Below are positions 1 through 6,488 of a stretch of DNA of 8,641 nt, piece after piece. The notes beneath the pieces were generated by a model, which searched no databases, had not been told where the DNA came from, and saw nothing but the letters and a program-made list of their open reading frames with translations. Each line of letters opens with the position of its first letter. The first letter of the stretch is position 1. The stretch is taken from contig PMZS01000257.1 of the NCBI GenBank assembly GCA_003170115.1, positions 2,671 through 11,311 on the forward strand, written 5' to 3'. A program made the translations under genes and the position numbers. This DNA is from Spirochaetaceae bacterium (lineage in GTDB: Bacteria; Spirochaetota; Spirochaetia; SZUA-6; Fen-1364).

Positions 1-522
1 GCGGCCGCAGAGCATGAAGTTGAGGAAATCTTCGATGAGAAGCCACTTGTGCGTGCGGCGGAGGATCCCGGGCTCGTGCTCCGCCATCCACAGGAGTCGC
101 AGGGCGGTGCTGAATGCCCAGAGGTTGTTTCCGCCGATGGAGAAAGTCTTCTCGGCGCCGATCGTTTTTTCCCACCACTGGCGCTGGGGTTCAGTGCGGG
201 GACAGAGCCAGCTGATGAACGGGTACAGCCACTTCCCGTTTTCATCCATGGGGACGCCGTCCATGCCCATGCCCGTCACAGCGACGGCCGCGATCTCTCC
301 GGGGTCGTCCACCTTCGACACAGCGTCGCGAATGGCGGCCGCGGACCCGCCCCAGATCTGCGCCGGGTCCCATACCGTCCAGTCCGGATGGCCGGCGTCG
401 GGATGGAATCTCTCCGTCGGTCTCGAGCCGCTTGAGACGACCGTGCCCGACAGGTCGTAGACGACGCTCTTCAGGCTCGTGGAGCCCAGGTCGATGCCCG
501 CGAGGTACGTACCTTTCTTCAC
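1..522 (-). CDS. FGGY-family carbohydrate kinase, FucK-like, N-terminal part (runs off window)
   Basis: Predicted cytoplasmic kinase that transfers phosphate from ATP to a sugar, probably a ketose. The 174 visible codons stay open to base 1, so the C-terminal two thirds lie outside. The start is a GTG at 522, five bases after a strong AGGAGG that overlaps the upstream gene's stop; no better start is seen. The FGGY N-terminal phosphate-binding loop is present: IDLGSTSLKS, residues 10-19, with D11, G13 and T15. GMGMDGVPMD (85-93) and YPFISWLCPRT (100-110) resemble, from memory, the 'FGVDG' and 'YPIISWKCPRT' segments of E. coli L-fuculokinase, and HKWLLIEDFLNF (158-169) fits the FucK segment 'HAWLFISSLINH'. 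The catalytic Asp and C-terminal ATP-binding domain are not in view. The gene sits ten bases behind the SorC regulator and is probably translationally coupled to it. A FucK-like ketose substrate is inference; rhamnulokinase- or YgcE-type members remain possible. Confidence 0.9.
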   Translation of the reverse strand, partial: MKKGTYLAGIDLGSTSLKSVVYDLSGTVVSSGSRPTERFHPDAGHPDWTVWDPAQIWGGSAAAIRDAVSKVDDPGEIAAVAVTGMGMDGVPMDENGKWLYPFISWLCPRTEPQRQWWEKTIGAEKTFSIGGNNLWAFSTALRLLWMAEHEPGILRRTHKWLLIEDFLNFMLCGR

Positions 523-533
523 TCGCGCCTCCT
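523..533 (-). promoter_or_regulatory. Shine-Dalgarno that decides the GTG start of the second kinase
   Basis: On the minus strand the sequence reads TGAGGAGGCGCGAGTG. The AGGAGG (533-528) begins with the last base of the regulator's TGA stop and is followed by a five-base spacer and the GTG start at 522. This is the clearest ribosome-binding site in the window. It supports a GTG start and coupled translation of regulator and kinase. Confidence 0.8.
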
Positions 534-1531
534 CACGCCTGGTCGAACAGGCTCGCGATGCTCCGCCCGATTTGCCCCGCCTCGTCTTCGCCGCGCGCCT
601 CCAGGACCGCGGCCGCGGTCTTTTCGTCCGTGACGAGGATCGTGATGAGGCCGGTTTTGAGCGCGCCGAGGAGCGAGTAGGCTTTCTCAAGACCTCCGGC
701 CACGCAGAGGATCTTGGGGATCCTCCGCAGGCTTTCCACGGGGATACCGATGATCCGGCTGGACAGCTCGTCCTCCACGAAACGTCCTTTCACGTCGAAA
801 TAGCGGGCGCAGATGTCGCCGATGGGCAGAGCGTCCGGCGCGGCGGACTTCTTCCGCGGGGCCAGGACTCGGGAGCCGTCGAACTCCCGGGAGACCGGCG
901 GTGCCCCCACCGACACCACCGCGACGTCGATTGTCCGCCACATCTCCATGACCGCCTTCATCGATGAGCTTCCCATGTACAGATCGAAATCCTCGCGGGA
1001 GGCGGCCAGGGCCGGCGCATGGATGAAGGAAGGCGTGGCCTGCAGCTTCTCCGCGAAGAGGCGGACCATCTCGTTCAACTGGTAGCGCTCCAGGTTCCTG
1101 TTGCTTCCCCCGATCATGGGGATGACCTGCATGCCGTGGAGGAACCCGCGGGCCGCATAGCGCGACATGAAGGCCTGGCAGGTCCTGCCCCAGGCGATGC
1201 CCACGGTGTCCCCGCTCTTCGCCTCTTCGTCGAAAACCGCCGTCGCGCGGGATGAGGTCAGGTCGATGAGGATGTCGGTCTCCCTAATCGAGGTCGGCAC
1301 CACCACGCAGCGGGCAAGGCCGAACTGCGCGCACAGCGCGCGGGAAAGCTCCGCGTTGTCCTCCAGGGGGTTGCGGATCGTGATCTCCACGATCCCGCTC
1401 CGGCGCGCCTCGGCAAGGATCAGGGAGATGGACGCGCGGGACACCTTCACCCGCTTCGCGATCTCCTCCTGTTTCAGGCCCTGCTGGTAGTACATGCGCG
1501 CGACGCTCACGATGAGCTGAAGATCGTCCAC
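533..1531 (-). CDS. SorC-family sugar-responsive transcriptional regulator (LsrR/EryD/DeoR-of-Bacillus type)
   Basis: A 332-residue DNA-binding protein, the normal length for SorC regulators. An N-terminal helix-turn-helix (about 18-40, GLKQEEIAKRVKVSRASIS) precedes a sugar-binding domain with a sugar-phosphate-isomerase-like fold. Family landmarks are GIAWGRT (111-117), IPMIGGS (137-143), APA (172-174), VSVGAPP (206-212), GDICARYFDVKG (238-249) and VAGGLEKA (277-284), followed by LVTDEKTA (299-306). Such proteins usually repress until a phosphorylated sugar binds; LsrR with phospho-AI-2 is the best-known case. The start is a GTG four bases after the kinase stop, with only a weak Shine-Dalgarno, so expression probably depends on coupling to the upstream gene. 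Being inside the operon suggests it senses a product of the adjacent kinases and regulates its own operon. The effector and operator cannot be read from this window. Confidence 0.93.
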   Translation of the reverse strand: MDDLQLIVSVARMYYQQGLKQEEIAKRVKVSRASISLILAEARRSGIVEITIRNPLEDNAELSRALCAQFGLARCVVVPTSIRETDILIDLTSSRATAVFDEEAKSGDTVGIAWGRTCQAFMSRYAARGFLHGMQVIPMIGGSNRNLERYQLNEMVRLFAEKLQATPSFIHAPALAASREDFDLYMGSSSMKAVMEMWRTIDVAVVSVGAPPVSREFDGSRVLAPRKKSAAPDALPIGDICARYFDVKGRFVEDELSSRIIGIPVESLRRIPKILCVAGGLEKAYSLLGALKTGLITILVTDEKTAAAVLEARGEDEAGQIGRSIASLFDQA

Positions 1532-1535
1532 GTGA

Positions 1536-3044
1536 TCACCACGCCGCGCGAAGCGCCTTGATGTACTCCCGGTAGTGCCCGTACTTCTCGTGGTAGATCT
1601 CCCGTTTTTCCTTTCGCGGTTCCACGGTGCGGGACACCCTCACCATCCGCTGTACTCCCTCTTCGAAGGAGGAGAACAGCCCCACCCCGACCCCGCCGCA
1701 GATGGCGGCGCCCATGGCCCCCAGCTCCTCGCAGGCCGTGAGCTCGATGGGGAGCTGGAGAATATCGGCGAACATCTGGACCCAGACGCCCGACTTCGCG
1801 GCCCCGCCGGCGATCCGTGCCGCCTGCGCACCTGTCCTGTGGCCGAGCAGCCGCTCGACGTGGGTCTTGTGGGAGAAGACCACCCCCTCGTACACGGCGC
1901 GCAGCATGTGCGCTTTCCCATGCCAGCCGTGCAGGCCGAGAAACCCTGCCGATGCCTTCGGCCCGGCGTTGCTCCCATAGAGGAAAGGGAGGAACAGGAC
2001 GTCGGAATCCTCCGGCGCGATGCTTTCCACCATTGCGTTGACCGTGTCGAAAACCGAACCGCCCTTCGCCTGGACGTCCCTGCGTTCACCCTCCATCAGC
2101 TCGGAGACGACCCACTCGAGGTTGCTCGCCGAGGTGGCGCTGGATTCGGAGATGAGCCAGTAGCCGGGGATGCAGTATACCGATGTCATGAAAAGGTCAC
2201 GATCCTGCACCGGGGCGGGGCTGATGTACTCGTTGATGCTCCAGGAACCGGCGATGAGGCAGAGCCTGTCGGGGCTGGTGATGCCGGTGCCGATGGCGCA
2301 CGCGGTGATGTCGAACAGCCCGCCTGCCACCGGGGTTCCGACCGCGAGGCCGGTCTCCGCCGCGGCTTTCTCCGTGACCCTGCCGCAGATTTCACCGGAC
2401 TGGCGGATGGGCGGCAGCTTGTCCCTGATGCCGGAGATGCCGAAGGCATCCAGCACGTCGGGGTCGTAGCGCAGGTCATGCACGTTCATGAGATTCAGGC
2501 CCGAGTAATCGGTGACCTCCGCGAATGCCTCTCCGGTGAGGCGGTAGCGGACATAGTCCTTGCACATGAAGATCCAGCGCGTTCGTTCCAGTGCCGCGGG
2601 GTCGTGATCCCTGAACCACGCGAGGAGCGCGGCGGGTTGGGCTGCCCAGATCGATTGGCAGGTATGGGGCAGGATCCTGTCAAAGGTGCCGTCCCCGTAC
2701 CAGCGGGCCACGTAGTCGGCGGCCCTGCTGTCGGCCGAATTGATACCGTCATGCGCCGGCCTGCCCTCGGGGCCGATGAGATACATGCCGTTTCCATGCC
2801 CGGTGACGGCGAGCGCGGCAACCTCGGTCGGCGCGACCTGCGCCTTTTTCATGACCTCGGAAATCACCCGCACATTCGCGGCCCAGAGGTCATCGACGTT
2901 CTTTTCCGTATGCCCGGGATGCGGGAAAAGCATCTCGGTTTTCACGCTGGAAACGGCGATCTCCCTGCCTTCCGTGTCGTAGAGCGCGGCCTTCGTGACC
3001 GTACCCCCATTGTCAATACCCATAAGGCAGGTGCGCGTCTTCAT
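1536..3044 (-). CDS. FGGY-family carbohydrate kinase, LyxK-like (L-xylulose / 3-keto-L-gulonate kinase type)
   Basis: ATP-dependent sugar or polyol kinase of full length, 502 residues from the ATG at 3044. An in-frame GTG at 3053 would add three residues; neither start has a strong Shine-Dalgarno, and ATG is preferred. Using the 502 numbering, the N-terminal loop is GIDNGGTVTKA (9-19). The GGLFDITACAIGTG segment (241-254) carries the probable catalytic base D245. FLPFLYGSNAG (351-361) and AVYEGVVFSHKTH (383-395) are diagnostic for the group. RIAGGAAKSGVW (410-421) forms the ATP site. From memory, the run FLPFLYGSNAG...GF.G...YEGVVFSH.TH matches E. coli LyxK (YiaP), and erythritol kinase EryA is a less close relative. 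The gene starts 25 bases after the URO-D-like gene and ends four bases before the regulator. Kinase identity is firm; the exact substrate (L-xylulose, 3-keto-L-gulonate, another ketose or a polyol) is inferred. Confidence 0.93.
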   Translation of the reverse strand: MKTRTCLMGIDNGGTVTKAALYDTEGREIAVSSVKTEMLFPHPGHTEKNVDDLWAANVRVISEVMKKAQVAPTEVAALAVTGHGNGMYLIGPEGRPAHDGINSADSRAADYVARWYGDGTFDRILPHTCQSIWAAQPAALLAWFRDHDPAALERTRWIFMCKDYVRYRLTGEAFAEVTDYSGLNLMNVHDLRYDPDVLDAFGISGIRDKLPPIRQSGEICGRVTEKAAAETGLAVGTPVAGGLFDITACAIGTGITSPDRLCLIAGSWSINEYISPAPVQDRDLFMTSVYCIPGYWLISESSATSASNLEWVVSELMEGERRDVQAKGGSVFDTVNAMVESIAPEDSDVLFLPFLYGSNAGPKASAGFLGLHGWHGKAHMLRAVYEGVVFSHKTHVERLLGHRTGAQAARIAGGAAKSGVWVQMFADILQLPIELTACEELGAMGAAICGGVGVGLFSSFEEGVQRMVRVSRTVEPRKEKREIYHEKYGHYREYIKALRAAW

Positions 3045-3069
3045 GTCGCCCACACTACCATATGCTGCG

Positions 3070-4347
3070 TCATTCCCCCATCATCGCCCGGGTCATCCGC
3101 ACCCATTTCGCCAGCCGGGGCCGATCGCCCTCGATAGTGTAGATGTCGCGGAAACAGAACTCAAGGCTGCAGTTTTTCGCGCTGTCCAGTGTGTCACGCA
3201 CGTCCTTTTTCAAAAGCTCCCAGTCCGGATGCGCGCCGCTGATAAAAGCAGGAGTCGGCTTCCGCGAGTACACGTACTTGCGGCCCAGCATCTCACCCAT
3301 CCTGGCGAAGTTGCTCCAGCCGGAGACCGAGACCGCCCGAAGGTTCGGGATTGCCCTGGCGATACCCTCGAAGCGGTCATGCAGCCCCTCGCAGCACCCG
3401 TAGTAGGTGAGGCCGAAAGGCCGGGTGACTTCCGCGATGTACGGGAGGAAGAACTCTTCGAACATGGACGGGGAGATTGGCGTGCTCTCCTGTGAGTCGG
3501 TCCAGCACCAGCAGTCCTTCAGGTGCGTCTGGCCGCTTCTTTCGTCTTGCGGCTGGGGCAGGTCCGACACGAACCCATAGCTGCCCGGGCAGGGCATCCA
3601 GGTGTCCGTGTTCTGGTAGAGAAGCCCTTCTTTTTCCATGAACTTGAAGTGCGCCTGCCGGTCGTCCCGGATCACCTTCATGATGGAATGGATCAGCTCC
3701 GGGTTGTCGTACACCCACGTGAGCAGGTTGTCGTTCCCGATCAGCTTGAACAGGTCCATCGTGAGGCCGCCGTAGAGGTTGCCCAGCCATGGACGGTATC
3801 CGGGGTCCGCATCGAAGTAGTCGTAGCCGCCCAGGCGGACGGGCAGGATGTCGCCGAAGATGTCCTCCAGCAGCTCCTTTTGATGAAAGCTCTCCCGCCG
3901 GTTCACGCTGCGGGTACGGAGATGGAGCTTGCGCGCATCCTTCTCGGACTGCACGCCGAAATTGAACGAGTAGGCGAGGTCGCTCCCGCCGGAGGTGGTG
4001 GCGTGATGCGCCTCGATGGGCACACCGTAGTCGGAAATCTCAAGCTGCCAGGGGATCCTGAACCAGGGATCGACGACGATGTCGTCCCCGATCTCGTCGG
4101 CGTGTCGCACGATTTCGTAGAGGGACTTCTCGATGTTGCGGATGAATGGATCGACGCAGACAAGCTCATCACTGCCGATGTAATCCGGCAGCATGCAGGT
4201 TTCCACGAGGATCATCGGCTTTTCCGCCTTCAGGTCCTTGACTGCCTTCCACTGCAGGCGCCTCTCGGCCATGCAGGGGCTGGCCGCGTGCTCCATCCAG
4301 CGCGCCGCGAGCCTTCGAAGCGAGTGCACCTCCTTCTCGCCGATCAT
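3070..4347 (-). CDS. Uroporphyrinogen decarboxylase (URO-D) superfamily protein, probable methyltransferase-type, not HemE
   Basis: A 425-residue soluble protein. The C-terminal half has the pattern of the URO-D-like group often found in sugar and methyl-compound loci: CWCWTDSQES (279-288), TYYGCCEGLHDR (314-325), LRAVSVSGWS (336-345), KYVYSRKPTPAF (357-368) and FRDIYTIEGDRPRLAKW (399-415). The haem-pathway HemE signature with the MRQAGR motif is absent, and at 425 residues it is longer than HemE. C318, C319 or H323 together with C393 or C398 could form a zinc site like the His-X-Cys...Cys of MtaA/MtbA methyltransferases, whose Cys-to-Cys spacing is about 77 as I recall; here it is 74-80. No signal peptide or membrane segment is seen. 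The ATG has a good GGGGAG seven bases upstream. Placement between transporter and kinases suggests it acts on the imported compound, perhaps removing a methyl or carboxyl group. The reaction is unknown, and no corrinoid protein is visible nearby. Confidence 0.85.
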   Translation of the reverse strand: MIGEKEVHSLRRLAARWMEHAASPCMAERRLQWKAVKDLKAEKPMILVETCMLPDYIGSDELVCVDPFIRNIEKSLYEIVRHADEIGDDIVVDPWFRIPWQLEISDYGVPIEAHHATTSGGSDLAYSFNFGVQSEKDARKLHLRTRSVNRRESFHQKELLEDIFGDILPVRLGGYDYFDADPGYRPWLGNLYGGLTMDLFKLIGNDNLLTWVYDNPELIHSIMKVIRDDRQAHFKFMEKEGLLYQNTDTWMPCPGSYGFVSDLPQPQDERSGQTHLKDCWCWTDSQESTPISPSMFEEFFLPYIAEVTRPFGLTYYGCCEGLHDRFEGIARAIPNLRAVSVSGWSNFARMGEMLGRKYVYSRKPTPAFISGAHPDWELLKKDVRDTLDSAKNCSLEFCFRDIYTIEGDRPRLAKWVRMTRAMMGE

Positions 4348-4361
4348 GACGCCACTCCCCC

Positions 4362-4377
4362 GGGGACCAGGGTCCCC
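4362..4377 (-). other. Inverted repeat (RNA hairpin) between permease 2 and the URO-D-like gene
   Basis: The minus strand reads GGGGACC-CT-GGTCCCC, a perfect seven-base inverted repeat. In RNA it would form six GC-rich pairs closed by a four-base loop. It begins two bases after the permease stop codon, and its 3' arm directly abuts the Shine-Dalgarno (4361-4355) of the URO-D-like gene. No T-tract follows, so it is not an intrinsic terminator. It may protect upstream mRNA from 3' decay or tune translation of the next gene; function is inferred. Confidence 0.55.
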
Positions 4378-4379
4378 TT

Positions 4380-5417
4380 CTATGCTTTGACCTTTTCCCT
4401 CACGAGAAGGTGGTTGAGCACGACGGCGGCGATGAGCACGCTACCCTTGGCCATCGTCTGCCAGAACGCGGGTATCACCGTCATGAGGCCGGTTGTCAGG
4501 CACACGATGATGAGGGCGCCGACAATCGTCTTCGCGACCGAACCCTCGCCGCCGGAAAATGCGGTGCCTCCCAGCAGCACGGCGATGATACAGTCCAGCT
4601 CCATGCCGTCGCCGGACAGCGGGTCCCCCAGGGACATGTAGCTCGCGCGCGCCATGCCGGCAAGCGCGGCAAAAAACCCGACGATGATGTACAGCAGCCA
4701 CACCAGCTTGACGGCGTTGATGCCTGACAGTTCCGCCGAGGTGCGGTTTCCACCGACCGCCGCGGCGTACTTGCCGAGGATTGTCTTACGCTGAACGATG
4801 ACGAGGACGACGATCACCAGGATGGCGACGTAGAATGCCCAGGGAAGACCGAGGAGCACATCCAGGCGTGCGTAGTCATTTATCCAGGCGGGCATGAGCT
4901 TCGTCGCGCTCCCCTTGATGGCCGAAAGCCCGTGCGGCACGATCAGGAGCGCAATGCCCTTGAACAGGTTCAAGGTGACGAGCGTTGCGATAACCGGCGT
5001 GATGCGCAATTTCATGACGAGCAGGCCGTTGAGAAATCCAAGGCTGATGCCCATGACCAGGGTGACCAGAAATGCGGGCAGAAAGCTGACGCCGTTCAGG
5101 ATCAGCCAGGAAAATACGACGGCGCTCAGGCTCATCGCGCTGCCGACGGAAAGGTCGATATAGCCCGAGATCATCAGGAGGGTGAACGCGCCGCTCAGCG
5201 TCAGGATGGGCACGGCGCTGCGCAGGAGATTGATGATGCTGTCGGGGCTGAGGAAGTGACCCCGGCCGAAGAACTCCACCTGTCCGAGCTTCACGACGCT
5301 GAAGACGGCCACGATCAGGACCAGCACGACGTAGATATAGAGCTTCTTGATGTTCGATCTCACGGCGTTCGACCGCTCCAACTGCGTACGCAGTGTGTAT
5401 TCGTTTGCGCTGTTCAC
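4380..5417 (-). CDS. CUT2/ribose-type sugar ABC transporter permease (second)
   Basis: Inner-membrane permease of the BPD_transp_2 (RbsC/LsrC/LsrD) family, 345 residues from the GTG at 5417. This start has AGGGAG nine bases upstream. An open frame extends 28 codons further up into the previous gene, but that stretch is charged and lacks family features. A cytoplasmic N-terminus precedes the first membrane helix (about 26-43). The family motif is SGYIDLSVGSAMSL (84-97), equivalent to GGIDLSVG of RbsC. Further hydrophobic helices lie around 107-135, 139-160, 190-208, 237-257 and 297-312. The cytoplasmic loop contact with the ATPase probably lies around GGNRTSAELSGI (222-233), and ELDCIIAVLLGGTAFSGGEGS (273-293) is the other conserved family block. 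It pairs with the permease immediately upstream, giving a two-permease importer as in the Lsr system rather than the single RbsC type. Confidence 0.93.
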   Translation of the reverse strand: MNSANEYTLRTQLERSNAVRSNIKKLYIYVVLVLIVAVFSVVKLGQVEFFGRGHFLSPDSIINLLRSAVPILTLSGAFTLLMISGYIDLSVGSAMSLSAVVFSWLILNGVSFLPAFLVTLVMGISLGFLNGLLVMKLRITPVIATLVTLNLFKGIALLIVPHGLSAIKGSATKLMPAWINDYARLDVLLGLPWAFYVAILVIVVLVIVQRKTILGKYAAAVGGNRTSAELSGINAVKLVWLLYIIVGFFAALAGMARASYMSLGDPLSGDGMELDCIIAVLLGGTAFSGGEGSVAKTIVGALIIVCLTTGLMTVIPAFWQTMAKGSVLIAAVVLNHLLVREKVKA

Positions 5418-5432
5418 GTCACCCTGCTCCCT
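5418..5432 (-). promoter_or_regulatory. Ribosome-binding site supporting the GTG start of permease 2
   Basis: The minus strand reads AGGGAG (5432-5427), then nine bases, then GTG at 5417. This favours a start in the intergenic gap over the longer open frame that overlaps the upstream permease gene, and yields a protein of nearly the same length as its partner permease (345 against 340 residues). Confidence 0.6.
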
Positions 5433-5454
5433 TCTACGGTACTCCGTGGAGTTT

Positions 5455-6477
5455 TCAACCCTTCCTCTTGTCCAGGGCGAATCGCTGCGCAAGGATCGCA
5501 ATGAAGGTCACGACGCCCTTGATGGTGAACTGCCAGTCCGGCGATAGCAGGAGCCCCGTGGCCGCCGAGGTCACCACGGAAAGGATGACCGCTCCGACGA
5601 ACATCCCCAGCACGGAGCCGAACCCGCCCGCGATGCTGACCCCTCCCAGCAGTGAGATCACCAGCGCGTCGAACTCGTATCCCATCGCACGGCTGGACCC
5701 CCCCGCCTTGAACTCGGAGGAAAGCAATATGCCTGTGATTCCCGCCAGAAGGGAGCTGATGATGAACAGGGAAGTGAGGTGCCGTCTCACGTTGACGCCC
5801 GAGAGCCGCGCCGCCACGGAGTTGGCGCCGATGAGGTAGGTCCTCCGGCCGGCAACCGTCTTCTTTTCAAAAACGAACGCGGCAACGACAAGGATCGCCA
5901 TGACGAGCACGGAGAGCTTGATGGACATGCCCGGGATGGTGAGGCCTCCCAGAACGCCGAACACGTCGGGTAGGCTGGTGTTCCGCTGCGCCCCTTGCGC
6001 AACGATCTGGGCAACGCCGCGCGCGATCATCATCGTCCCCAGAGTGATGATGATGGAGGGCACCTTCAGCCGCGCGATGAAGAATGCGTTGATCGCTCCG
6101 ATGCCCATGGCGCAGAGCAGCGCCAGCGCAATGGCAACGCCATAGGGAAGCCCCAGGCCGACGGCAAGCGCGTTCTGGGACGCGGTGGCGTCCTGGCAGA
6201 ACCATACGGAGAGAACGCCCGTCATGGCGATCACGCCGCCCACCGACATGTCGAAGTTGCCCGTGATCAGGAGGAACGTGACGCCAATCCCCAGCATGAT
6301 GATGTACCAGTTGTTCGTGAGCAGGTTTATCATGTTCTGGGGCAGGTAGAATCTGGGCACTATCGCGCAGGAAACTCCGAACAGGACGACGAGAACCCCG
6401 ATCATGAACAGGGTGATGAACGACTCATTGCTCATCCTGCCGCCGATCATCTTTTTTCGCTCGAGCCTGGTTTCCAC
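5455..6477 (-). CDS. CUT2/ribose-type sugar ABC transporter permease (first)
   Basis: Inner-membrane permease of the BPD_transp_2 family, 340 residues. The GTG start at 6477 lies two bases past the ATPase stop and has GGAG seven bases upstream, inside the ATPase 3' end, so translation is probably coupled. An in-frame ATG further in (residue 15) is a less likely alternative. The first membrane helix spans about 21-40. The conserved ITGNFDMSVGGVIAM (71-85) corresponds to the GGIDLSVG motif, with Asn in place of the first Gly. GANSVAARLSGVNV (217-230) is the probable ATPase-coupling region, and FDALVISLLGG (269-279) with GGFGSVLGMFVGAVIL (284-299) is the family's C-terminal block. Additional hydrophobic segments lie at about 55-71, 79-93, 110-134, 140-160, 187-203 and 235-252. 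It differs clearly from the second permease, so a heterodimeric pore is likely. Confidence 0.93.
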   Translation of the reverse strand: METRLERKKMIGGRMSNESFITLFMIGVLVVLFGVSCAIVPRFYLPQNMINLLTNNWYIIMLGIGVTFLLITGNFDMSVGGVIAMTGVLSVWFCQDATASQNALAVGLGLPYGVAIALALLCAMGIGAINAFFIARLKVPSIIITLGTMMIARGVAQIVAQGAQRNTSLPDVFGVLGGLTIPGMSIKLSVLVMAILVVAAFVFEKKTVAGRRTYLIGANSVAARLSGVNVRRHLTSLFIISSLLAGITGILLSSEFKAGGSSRAMGYEFDALVISLLGGVSIAGGFGSVLGMFVGAVILSVVTSAATGLLLSPDWQFTIKGVVTFIAILAQRFALDKRKG

Positions 6478-6488
6478 GGCTATTCTCC
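6478..6488 (-). promoter_or_regulatory. Ribosome-binding site within the ATPase 3' end, for permease 1
   Basis: On the minus strand GGAG (6488-6485) is followed by a seven-base spacer that contains the ATPase TAG stop, then GTG at 6477. The overlap of ribosome-binding site and stop codon supports the GTG start and translational coupling of ATPase and permease. Confidence 0.65.

Noticed and set aside
1..8. GCGGCCGC (a NotI recognition sequence) at the very start of the window
   Set aside because: It lies within the kinase coding frame (reads as C-G-R codons) and is ordinary in GC-rich DNA; no sign of a cloning or assembly junction.
1532..1539. GTGATCAC palindrome at the kinase-regulator junction as a possible operator
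   Set aside because: Only eight bases, overlaps the stop codon, and is not repeated elsewhere in the window; most likely chance.
1575..3137. A 520-codon open frame on the plus strand opposite the LyxK-like kinase
   Set aside because: It is the antisense shadow of a GC-rich gene; its translation has no recognisable domain, while the minus-strand frame is a full FGGY kinase.
3523..4641. A 372-codon plus-strand open frame spanning the URO-D-like gene and permease 2
   Set aside because: It crosses two well-supported minus-strand genes and has low-complexity composition typical of an antisense frame.
5418..5501. An upstream extension of permease 2 (28 extra codons) overlapping the end of permease 1
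   Set aside because: The added residues are charged and lack family features; the GTG at 5417 has a Shine-Dalgarno and gives the usual permease length.
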